Shown: piece after piece, positions 1 to 5,233 of the stretch
Position numbering within the stretch: the first letter of the stretch is position 1
Layout of the letters: every line of letters begins with the position of its first letter
Assembly: GCA_910579015.1 (NCBI GenBank)
Contig: CAJTRO010000033.1
Location: 34,936 to 42,212, forward strand
Origin: an uncultured Dorea sp.
GTDB lineage: Bacteria; Bacillota_A; Clostridia; Lachnospirales; Lachnospiraceae
Direction of reading: 5' to 3'
Length of the DNA: 7,277 nucleotides
Notes under the pieces: model-generated
The model's database searches: none
Seen by the model: only the letters and a program-made list of their open reading frames with translations
Told to the model about the DNA's origin: nothing
Translations under genes and position numbers: made by a program

Positions 1-192
1 ACGGACGAGAAATGATTCATCGATAGTCTATCACTATAACGGGTGAACCCGTCGCAGCCTTGGCATAACAGCTTCGGTACGCAGCTCCGAGACCATTTTC
101 AGTAGTTCCTTTTGTGCCTGTTCTCACCTTATCAGACTCTCTGTAACATATCTAACTACTTACTCTTCTCTTCATAGCCTTTGATATATTTT
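1..192 (-). promoter_or_regulatory. T-box riboswitch leader, 5' portion (cut by left edge)
   Basis: Read on the minus strand, this is the start of a T-box leader, an RNA that binds uncharged tRNA and controls termination ahead of aminoacyl-tRNA synthetase, amino-acid biosynthesis or transport genes. Visible hallmarks in order are a purine-rich GAAGAGAAGAGTA start, the conserved CAGAGAG (137-143), GGTGAGAAC of the stem I kink-turn region, the GGAGCTGC block (81-88) on the 3' side of stem I, and a later ACGGG/CCCGT hairpin (39-52) followed by GTTAT, as in stem III. The antiterminator with its tRNA-acceptor bulge (TGGNA) and the regulated gene lie beyond position 1. The specifier can be read tentatively as ATG (96-94), five bases before GGAGC, suggesting methionine; this depends on the exact stem I fold. 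The family is well supported, the amino acid is not. Confidence 0.8.
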
Positions 193-198
193 TTTGTT

Positions 199-227
199 AT
201 GATACAGCAAATTAATCCTTGTGTCAA
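199..227 (-). promoter_or_regulatory. Sigma-A-type promoter for the T-box transcript
   Basis: The minus strand has a perfect -35 TTGACA (227-222), a 17-bp spacer and a -10 TATCAT (204-199, five of six consensus bases). The predicted start near 192 lies directly upstream of the purine-rich first segment of the T-box leader, which supports both calls. It diverges from the serine hydrolase gene. Confidence 0.8.
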
Positions 228-272
228 CAATTTTCACTTCCTTCGGGGAAATAAAATTTTTTAAAATATGTC

Positions 273-301
273 TTGAAAACGATTTTTAATAGATTTATCC
301 T
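273..301 (+). promoter_or_regulatory. Candidate promoter of the serine hydrolase gene
   Basis: TTGAAA (273-278), a 17-bp spacer and TATCCT (296-301, four of six consensus bases) lie in an AT-rich stretch upstream of the gene at 345. The predicted start near 308 falls inside the palindrome at 305-322. The -10 is mediocre, so this is a candidate only. Confidence 0.4.
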
Positions 302-304
302 TTA

Positions 305-322
305 TCTAAGGATATCCTTAGA
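305..322. promoter_or_regulatory. 18-bp perfect palindrome, possible operator
   Basis: TCTAAGGATATCCTTAGA reads identically on both strands with no spacer. It covers the predicted transcription start of the serine hydrolase and lies 22 bp before its start codon. A symmetric site there is where a dimeric repressor would bind. As RNA it has no room for a loop, and no T-run follows, so it is not a terminator. No regulator gene is visible nearby. Confidence 0.4.
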
Positions 323-344
323 ACGCTTAAAGGAGAAAAATTAA

Positions 345-1316
345 ATGATTCAAGGGAAACTGGAAACGTTTGAAAAGGCGGTAATGCGCGATCATGGTAA
401 TATTGCGGGTATCGTTGTATTAAAAGACGGTGAGACACTGTACAAAAGTTACTTTAATGAATGTAACGTCAATAGCCGGATCCATATATATTCAGTAACA
501 AAGAGTGTTATTTCCATATTAATAGGAATTGCCCTGGACAAAGGTCACATCAAAAGTCTCGACCAAAAAGTGTTGGATTTTTTCCCTGACTATGAAGTCA
601 AGAAGAGGGAGAAAACCATACAGACGATTACCCTGAGGAATTTACTGACAATGACTGCGCCATATAAATATAAATTTAATCCCTATATCAAGTATTTTAC
701 GAGTGATGACTGGGTAAAATTCTCGCTCGATTTATTGGGCGGTAAGGGTAAGACCGGCAAATTTCGATATGCTCCCCTGATCGGTCCAGATATTATGTCC
801 GGTATTCTTGGTAAGGCAGCAGGGCAGTCCGTATTAGATTTTGCTCAGGAAAATTTGTTTGCTCCGTTGGGGATTGTCGTTGAAGGGAGTATTATTTTTC
901 ATAGTAAAGAAGAACAGCTTGCGTTTAATCAGGCTGTGGATATTAGCGGCTGGGCGGCCGATCCCATGGGGGTAAATGCGGCCGGCTGGGGACTTACCCT
1001 CTCTCCCGTGGATATGGCAAAAATAGGACAGTTATATTTAGATCATGGGATATGGAATAGTAAGCAGATTGTATCGGCAGAATGGATAGAGGAGAGTACA
1101 AAGGAGCATAGTCGATGGAAAGCCCGCAATCTGCCGTATGGATATTTGTGGTGGATTCAAAAGGACGGCTTTGCGGCCATGGGAGACGGCGGAAATGTCA
1201 TATATGTCAACACGAAGAAAAACATGGTGGTTTCAATCGCTTCTCTGTTCAGGCCCAGAGTCAGGGATAGAATGGAATTTATCCTGGAATATATCGAGCC
1301 GATGTTCGATCATTGA
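345..1316 (+). CDS. Serine hydrolase, beta-lactamase/NylB-like family
   Basis: This 323-residue protein has the penicillin-recognising beta-lactamase/transpeptidase fold typical of class C-like esterases and 6-aminohexanoate-dimer hydrolase relatives. The nucleophile motif is S50-V-T-K53 within IYSVTKS. The second motif sits around Y142 but reads Y-A-P rather than the usual Y-x-N. Further family hallmarks are AAGWGLTLSP (212-221), PYGYLWW (264-270) and AMGDGGN (278-284), where the third active-site motif (KTG or HxG in relatives) is expected. There is no signal peptide or membrane segment, so the product is probably cytoplasmic and not a penicillin-binding protein. The start is supported by AGGAG at 331-335, nine bases upstream of the ATG. 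It stands alone, separated from the polysaccharide operon by the switch region, and its substrate cannot be predicted. Family call firm; function unknown. Confidence 0.9.
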   Translation: MIQGKLETFEKAVMRDHGNIAGIVVLKDGETLYKSYFNECNVNSRIHIYSVTKSVISILIGIALDKGHIKSLDQKVLDFFPDYEVKKREKTIQTITLRNLLTMTAPYKYKFNPYIKYFTSDDWVKFSLDLLGGKGKTGKFRYAPLIGPDIMSGILGKAAGQSVLDFAQENLFAPLGIVVEGSIIFHSKEEQLAFNQAVDISGWAADPMGVNAAGWGLTLSPVDMAKIGQLYLDHGIWNSKQIVSAEWIEESTKEHSRWKARNLPYGYLWWIQKDGFAAMGDGGNVIYVNTKKNMVVSIASLFRPRVRDRMEFILEYIEPMFDH

Positions 1317-1450
1317 GGATAGTGGATTGCCTGTTTAGCGTGCGCCTGTTCTTCATTGAGGAGTTTTTCGTTAATTCAAAGGCGGAACCTTGGCGAGCAG
1401 ATTCAAGGGGAAATTGCGCTGGATGGAGCGGAGGAAAATAGTCAAAAATG

Positions 1451-1491
1451 AAAAATTTTCGTAGAGTAAGATACTCTGCGAAAATTTTTTT
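1451..1491. terminator. Hairpin terminator formed by the left inverted repeat
   Basis: The left repeat is itself nearly palindromic. Arms TTTTCGTAGAGTA and TACTCTGCGAAAA pair with one G-T wobble around an AGA loop. The hairpin has an A-run before it and seven Ts after it (1485-1491) on the plus strand, and ATTTTTC follows on the minus strand. It should end transcription from the serine hydrolase, and should also stop the leftward promoter at 1504-1532 soon after it starts. The stem is AT-rich at its base, so efficiency is uncertain. Confidence 0.6.
1457..1486 (+). repeat. Left inverted repeat of the switch (IRL)
   Basis: These 30 bp are the exact reverse complement of 1673-1702. Internally there are two half-sites, TTTCGTAGAG and CTCTGCGAAA, around an asymmetric TAAGATA centre. 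That layout (two inverted recombinase-binding arms of about 10 bp and a 7-bp spacer) is what tyrosine recombinase core sites look like. Confidence 0.9.
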
Positions 1492-1503
1492 AACAGCACA
1501 TCT

Positions 1504-1532
1504 ATTATAACTATCTAATGCGAATAATTCAA
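1504..1532 (-). promoter_or_regulatory. Invertible sigma-A-type promoter, pointing away from the operon
   Basis: On the minus strand: -35 TTGAAT (1532-1527), exactly 17 bp of spacer, and a perfect -10 TATAAT (1509-1504). The predicted start is near 1497. It is the best promoter in the gene-free stretch between 1317 and 1726, and lies just inside the left repeat, which is where it must be to sit close to the operon after inversion. Confidence 0.8.
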
Positions 1533-1672
1533 TACCTAATTTACATCTGACATGATTTGGCATCAAAAGATGCGGAAATCGACGGTGATAGGAGGTATTA
1601 TTTTATCCGCCTTGTTTTGTTTTTTCGTATTTTCTTAAAATATTCTTTCAAAAGCACCATAAAATCACGGGT

Positions 1673-1702
1673 AATTTTCGCAGAGTATCTTACTCTACGA
1701 AA
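1673..1702 (-). repeat. Right inverted repeat of the switch (IRR)
   Basis: Exact 30-bp reverse complement of 1457-1486, ending 24 bp before the first operon start codon. The same hairpin can form here, but it is followed by GGTAAAAACGGGG rather than a T-run, so on the plus strand it is not expected to terminate. It would lie in the 5' leader of the ON-state transcript. Confidence 0.9.
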
Positions 1703-1726
1703 GGTAAAAACGGGGAGTGTGCTGTC

Positions 1727-2341
1727 ATGGATATGTCAGGTGGAAAGACTGACTGTATAAGCGTACAAGGTGATGTGCCTGTATTGACTGATACAGTAAT
1801 GAAAGAGGGAACGTCTGTAAAATGGTATGTTCTTTGCACAGATTCAGGGCGTGAACAGGAAGCGGTGGAGCTGATGGAAAAGAAGATCAGCCGTGAGCTG
1901 TGGGGGAAGTGCCGTATTCTCAAAAAACAACAGTTATTCCGGACACAGGGCAGGTATCTGCTTAGCCGGAAGGATATGTTCCCCGGGTATATATTTGTCA
2001 GCACGGAATCGCCAGAGGAACTGGCGCGGGAACTGGAAAGGGCAAAGAGGTTTCCACAGCTGGCTGGCAGTTACCGGGCAGATATCGTACCGGTTGAGCA
2101 AAAGGATCTGCATTTTCTGGAAAATGTCTGTGGAAAGGGACTGGAGCATGATATGCGTCTGTCTACCGTCCGGGTAGATGAAGACGGGCAGGTGCGAAGT
2201 GCGGTCGGGGCATTGGAGCCTTATGTGGGGAGGATTACCAGGCAGAGGCTGAGACATCGGTATGTGACGGCTGAGATCCCGTTGTTTTGCAGGCGGGCTG
2301 AGGTGCTGTTCGGGATACGGATGGATGGAGATCCGGCCTAG
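1727..2341 (+). CDS. NusG-family specialised antiterminator, divergent (first of two)
   Basis: This 204-residue protein belongs to the NusG/RfaH/UpxY/LoaP group, which binds RNA polymerase and keeps it transcribing through long operons. The NusG N-terminal domain begins at K32-W-Y-V-L36 and carries the characteristic MFPGYIFV (84-91) after a basic stretch. The C-terminal part (about 148-196) aligns in position with a KOW domain but lacks a clear KOW signature, unlike the next gene. About 30 residues precede the NusG fold; the ATG at 1727 is kept because GGGGAG (1712-1717) lies upstream, whereas the in-frame ATG at 1799 (M25) has no ribosome binding site. As the first gene after the invertible promoter it would be controlled directly by the switch. 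It may be an active antiterminator for this operon or a modulator of the second copy; the sequence cannot decide. Confidence 0.85.
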   Translation: MDMSGGKTDCISVQGDVPVLTDTVMKEGTSVKWYVLCTDSGREQEAVELMEKKISRELWGKCRILKKQQLFRTQGRYLLSRKDMFPGYIFVSTESPEELARELERAKRFPQLAGSYRADIVPVEQKDLHFLENVCGKGLEHDMRLSTVRVDEDGQVRSAVGALEPYVGRITRQRLRHRYVTAEIPLFCRRAEVLFGIRMDGDPA

Positions 2342-2373
2342 AGGACTGCCGGTGTCGTTATGTTGTGAAAAAT

Positions 2374-2419
2374 TTCCGGTTTTTGAAATCGTCGCTTTGC
2401 CGCGTTTGAAAAGCCGGAA
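2374..2419 (+). promoter_or_regulatory. Strong RNA hairpin in the gap between the two NusG genes
   Basis: Arms TTCCGGTTTTTGAAA (2374-2388) and TTTGAAAAGCCGGAA (2405-2419) pair over 15 positions with one G-T wobble and one G-G mismatch around a 16-nt loop. No T-run follows, so it is not an intrinsic terminator. LoaP-type antiterminators are known to recognise a structured RNA in operon leaders, and this is the most obvious candidate in the 176-nt gap. The pairing is seen directly; the role is inference. Confidence 0.45.
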
Positions 2420-2465
2420 TGTTATAGACAGATGCCATGAATCGGCCTGGATGAAGGCGGAGTGG

Positions 2466-2505
2466 CGAAGCATACCCTTGAGTGTATGTTTTATTGTCTG
2501 CTTCG
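2466..2505 (+). promoter_or_regulatory. Possible two-part hairpin abutting the ribosome binding site of the second NusG gene
   Basis: CGAAGC (2466-2471) can pair with GCTTCG (2500-2505). Alternatively, or nested with an 11-12-nt bulge, CATAC (2471-2475) pairs with GTATG (2484-2488), which is followed by TTTTATTG. The outer arm reaches the first base of the GGGAGGG ribosome binding site (2505-2511). It could be a weak attenuator or a translational control element. Stems are short and chance pairing is possible. Confidence 0.25.
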
Positions 2506-2517
2506 GGAGGGATGATT

Positions 2518-3024
2518 ATGTGGTATGTGGTACAGGTGCGTACAGGTACAGAAGAGAGTATCAGGCAGCAGTGTGAAAAGCAGATTGATGAGAACGTCCT
2601 TGAGGGCTGTTTTGTTCCGTACTATGAGGAACAGCGCCGTATGCGGGGGAAATGGACCACGTTGAGAAAGGTTCTGTTTCCCGGATATGTTTTTGTGATT
2701 ACAGGTGAGGCAGAGGAACTGTATAAGAAGCTGAAAATGATTACCGGTCTTACGAAGCTTCTTGGGACAGGGCGGGAGATAGTGCCGATTTCGGAAGACG
2801 AGCAGACATTTCTGCGGAAATTCTGTGGAAAGGAGCAGGTGGCGGTCATGTCGGAGGGGATCATCGAGGGCTCACAGGTCAGGGTGACGTCGGGACCGCT
2901 TCTGGGGATGGAAGGATATATCAGAAGGATTGACAGGCATAAAAGGAAGGCGTGGCTGGAGATGGAGTTGTTTGGGAGGAAGCAGACGATACAGGCGGGG
3001 CTTGAGGTTGTGGCGAGAAGATAG
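2518..3024 (+). CDS. NusG-family antiterminator, LoaP-like (second of two)
   Basis: This 168-residue protein has the canonical layout of LoaP-type operon-specific antiterminators. The N-terminal NusG domain starts at once with MWYVVQVRTG and includes CFVPYYEEQRR (31-41) and LFPGYVFV (53-60). A C-terminal KOW domain follows with GSQVRVTSGPLLGMEG (118-133), ending in RR. Such proteins ride on RNA polymerase and suppress termination in polysaccharide or antibiotic clusters. The ATG at 2518 is chosen because GGGAGGG (2505-2511) lies six bases upstream; the in-frame ATG at 2512 is too close to it and would only add two residues. The gene follows the divergent paralogue after a 176-nt structured gap and precedes the enzyme genes by 39 nt. 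I assign family and role with confidence, and the name LoaP only as the closest type, so no symbol is given. Confidence 0.92.
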   Translation: MWYVVQVRTGTEESIRQQCEKQIDENVLEGCFVPYYEEQRRMRGKWTTLRKVLFPGYVFVITGEAEELYKKLKMITGLTKLLGTGREIVPISEDEQTFLRKFCGKEQVAVMSEGIIEGSQVRVTSGPLLGMEGYIRRIDRHKRKAWLEMELFGRKQTIQAGLEVVARR

Positions 3025-3063
3025 GACATAATACCAGAAGAAGTGAAAAGGAGAATAAGGTAA

Positions 3064-4347
3064 ATGTTTAAACCAGAAAAACATAATTTCAAACCGTTTA
3101 AGTCAAAAGTCTGGCTTTCATCGCCAACTATGCATGGAGAGGAACTTTGCTATATGACAGAAGCGTATTCGTCAAATTGGATGTCAACTGTCGGAGCAAA
3201 TATAGAAGAAGTGGAAAGATCTGTTGCAGAATATGCAGGCGTTAAGTATGCTGTGGCTTTATCTTCCGGCACCGCAGCTTTACACCTTGCTGTTAGGTTA
3301 GCCGGGATTGACGCGTATGGTATGCCGGATATCTCCCGCGGAGCTTTGGAAGGGAAGTATGTCTTCTGTTCTGATATGACATTTGATGCAACTGTGAACC
3401 CGTTGGTTTATGAAGGCGGTATTCCTGTGTTTATAGATACAGAGTATGAGAGTTGGAATATGGATCCGGTCAGCCTTAAGAAAGCGTTTGAAATTTATCC
3501 GGATGTAAAAATAGTAGTCATGGCTCATCTGTATGGCACGCCGGGAAAGATGGAGGAAATCAGTAATATAATAAAAGAAAATGATGCGATTCTTGTGGAG
3601 GATGCGGCAGAATCTTTGGGTGCTTCATACAAGGGACAGCAGACGGGCTCTTATGGCAAGTATAGTATGGTTAGCTTCAATGGCAATAAGATTATTACTG
3701 GCTCTTCGGGCGGATGTTTTCTGACAAATGATTTAGAAGCGGCAAACAAAGTAAGAAAATGGTCAACGCAGAGTCGTGAAAATGCTCCGTGGTATCAACA
3801 TGAGGAACTTGGATATAACTATCGAATGAGTAATGTTATTGCAGGGGTGGTCAGGGGACAGTTTCCATATCTAAAGGAACATATAAAGCAGAAAAAGGCA
3901 ATTTACGAGCGATATAAGGCTGGTCTTAAAGATTTACCGGTATCTATGAATCCGATTCCGGATCATTGTGAGCCGAATTACTGGCTGAGCTGTATTTTGA
4001 TTGATGAGAAGGCAATGTGCAAGACTGTTTGTGGAGAGCAAGAGGCATTATATTTGGCAGAAGAGGGAAAGAGCTGTCCGATGGAGATTCTTGAAGCTAT
4101 TAATTCTGTAAATGCAGAAGGACGTCCGATATGGAAACCTATGCATATGCAGCCGATTTACCGGCTTAGCCCTTTTGTGATAAAAAACGGGAATGGGCGG
4201 GCAGGGAGTAACGCATATATAGAAGGGAAACTGCATGATATTGGAGCGGATATTTTCAATAGAGGAATCTGCCTGCCAAGTGACAATAAAATGACTGTTA
4301 GCCAACAGGACAGAATTATTGATGTTATCAGAGCTTGTTTCGAATGA
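3064..4347 (+). CDS. DegT/DnrJ/EryC1/StrS-family sugar aminotransferase
   Basis: This is a 427-residue PLP-dependent enzyme that transfers an amino group, usually from glutamate, to a keto-sugar nucleotide, making an amino sugar for the surface polymer. The start resembles PglE-type enzymes: WLSSPTMHGEE, then NWMSTVGANI (38-47). SSGTAA (67-72) binds the cofactor phosphate, EDAAES (179-184) holds the cofactor-contacting aspartate D180, and FNGNK (205-209) supplies the Schiff-base lysine K209. GYNYRMS (250-256) and RPIWKPMH are further family hallmarks. It is longer than typical PglE (roughly 380-390 residues), with an extra segment at about 325-365 of unknown role. AAAGGAG (3047-3053) supports the start. 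Its partner, a PglC-type transferase, follows directly. A UDP-4-amino-4,6-dideoxy-sugar product is a reasonable guess, but no dehydratase or acetyltransferase gene is in view. Confidence 0.92.
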   Translation: MFKPEKHNFKPFKSKVWLSSPTMHGEELCYMTEAYSSNWMSTVGANIEEVERSVAEYAGVKYAVALSSGTAALHLAVRLAGIDAYGMPDISRGALEGKYVFCSDMTFDATVNPLVYEGGIPVFIDTEYESWNMDPVSLKKAFEIYPDVKIVVMAHLYGTPGKMEEISNIIKENDAILVEDAAESLGASYKGQQTGSYGKYSMVSFNGNKIITGSSGGCFLTNDLEAANKVRKWSTQSRENAPWYQHEELGYNYRMSNVIAGVVRGQFPYLKEHIKQKKAIYERYKAGLKDLPVSMNPIPDHCEPNYWLSCILIDEKAMCKTVCGEQEALYLAEEGKSCPMEILEAINSVNAEGRPIWKPMHMQPIYRLSPFVIKNGNGRAGSNAYIEGKLHDIGADIFNRGICLPSDNKMTVSQQDRIIDVIRACFE

Positions 4348-5233
4348 GATTTTACAATCTGGAGAATATGTTTTGAGTAAGAAAGAGATTGGAATTATTA
4401 TATGTAGTATTGCCGTTAGTATAAATGTTGCTGCATATATAATGAAAAAAAGAAATGAAAAAAATATATACAGAATAGCGGACACTTCTGTAGGCGGTCA
4501 GATAAAAACACTGCCTGAGAGAAAGATGGGCTTCTATGAGAAGCATGTGAAAAGATATTTGGATGTCATCTGTGCTGTGGGTGCTATCGTATGTTTTTTC
4601 CCTTTATATGCAGGAGTGGCTGTCTTAGTAAAGATAAAACTTGGAAGTCCGATTCTATTTGCACAGGATCGCCCGGGCAGGGTTGTTGATGGCAGGGAGA
4701 CTGTTTTCAAGATGTATAAATTCCGGACAATGACGGAAGAGAGAGATCCTGTTTCGCAAGAGTTATTACCCGATAGTGTACGTTTGACCAGATTTGGAGC
4801 CTGGCTTAGAAGTACAAGCCTTGATGAACTTCCAGAAGCTTTTAATATCCTGAACGGTACGATGAGTGTGGTTGGCCCAAGACCTCAGCTTGTAAGAGAT
4901 ATGGTGTTTATGACAGACGAACAGCGGATGCGTCATACAGCCAAACCAGGCTTATCCGGCCTTGCACAGATTAACGGGAGGAATGATATTGACTGGGAAG
5001 TTAAACTGGACTGGGATTTGAAATACATAAAAAGAGTCGGGTTTTTAGAAGATGTGAAAATTATTTTGGCTACGATTGGAAAGGCGTTTATCAAGAAAGA
5101 AGGTATTACTGGCGGTAATATGGCTACGGTGGAAGATTTTGGAGATTATTTGTTAAGGAAAGAGAAGGTTTCTGAGGTTGAGTACCAAGAGAAGAAAAAC
5201 ATGGCAAGGAAAATAGTGGAGAGCAGATCATGA
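4322..5233 (+). CDS. Polyprenyl-phosphate sugar-1-phosphate transferase (PglC/WbaP-type sugar transferase)
   Basis: This inner-membrane enzyme starts repeat-unit synthesis by moving a sugar-1-phosphate from a UDP-sugar to undecaprenyl phosphate. Family signatures, numbered from ATG 4322, are KRYLDV (77-82) leading into a hydrophobic re-entrant helix (about 82-106), SPILFAQDRPG (109-119), FKMYKFRTM (129-137), the catalytic Asp-Glu pair in SLDELPEAFNIL (D168, E169), VVGPRPQ (183-189) and KPGLSGLAQINGR. It has an additional N-terminal hydrophobic segment (about 22-40) and a charged linker, so it is about 100 residues longer than minimal PglC but lacks the large N-terminal module of WbaP. The start is uncertain. 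ATG 4322 overlaps the aminotransferase by 26 bp with AGGA 11 bases upstream; TTG 4373 has GGAG (4361-4364) at ideal spacing, gives a 286-residue protein and still keeps the membrane segment. Confidence 0.92.
   Translation: MLSELVSNEILQSGEYVLSKKEIGIIICSIAVSINVAAYIMKKRNEKNIYRIADTSVGGQIKTLPERKMGFYEKHVKRYLDVICAVGAIVCFFPLYAGVAVLVKIKLGSPILFAQDRPGRVVDGRETVFKMYKFRTMTEERDPVSQELLPDSVRLTRFGAWLRSTSLDELPEAFNILNGTMSVVGPRPQLVRDMVFMTDEQRMRHTAKPGLSGLAQINGRNDIDWEVKLDWDLKYIKRVGFLEDVKIILATIGKAFIKKEGITGGNMATVEDFGDYLLRKEKVSEVEYQEKKNMARKIVESRS

Larger units (their letters stand above)
1457..1702. other. Invertible promoter segment (phase-variation switch), OFF orientation
   Basis: Two perfect 30-bp inverted repeats enclose 186 bp containing one strong promoter on the minus strand. 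Such segments are known upstream of capsule operons in gut bacteria, where a site-specific recombinase flips the promoter between ON and OFF. As sequenced, the promoter faces the serine hydrolase and a terminator. After inversion (position x moves to 3159 minus x) the -35 would be at 1627-1632, the -10 at 1650-1655 and the start near 1662, leaving a 65-nt leader before the first operon gene at 1727. No open reading frame inside looks real, no direct duplication flanks the repeats, and no recombinase gene is in the window, so inversion would need one acting from elsewhere. The rest of the 410-bp gene-free stretch holds only decayed-looking sequence (1317-1450) and the short leader (1703-1726). 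Confidence 0.8.

Noticed and set aside
1386..1451. A short plus-strand frame beginning NLGEQIQGEIALDGA that looks coding-like and ends at a TGA.
   Set aside because: It has no start codon or ribosome binding site, the upstream part of the frame is cysteine/serine-rich and implausible, and I recognise no family. At most it is a decayed gene end.
1612..1641. A plus-strand promoter toward the operon in the present orientation (TTGTTT, 18 bp, TAAAAT).
   Set aside because: The -35 matches only three of six bases in a T-rich tract where such matches arise by chance. It is far weaker than the minus-strand promoter. It could give leaky OFF-state expression, but I do not annotate it.
1457..1702. The 246-bp inverted-repeat unit as a MITE or small insertion sequence remnant.
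   Set aside because: No target-site duplication is visible (AAAAAT on the left, GGTAAA on the right). The repeats are internally dyad-symmetric recombinase-type sites, and the promoter placement is explained better by a switch. Not fully excluded without other genomic copies.
1934..2473. A 179-residue minus-strand open frame opposite the first NusG gene.
   Set aside because: It lies opposite a gene with clear NusG motifs, and its translation is rich in His, Pro and Ser with no recognisable domain: a shadow of the GC-richer coding strand.
2622..3092. A 156-residue minus-strand open frame opposite the second NusG gene.
   Set aside because: Its composition (Ser, Ile, Pro runs) mirrors the antisense of the KOW-domain protein, and no family is recognisable.
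4048..4485. A minus-strand frame with a hydrophobic N-terminus spanning the aminotransferase/transferase junction.
   Set aside because: The hydrophobicity comes from the antisense of AT-rich, lysine-coding sequence. It overlaps two well-supported genes and lacks a ribosome binding site.
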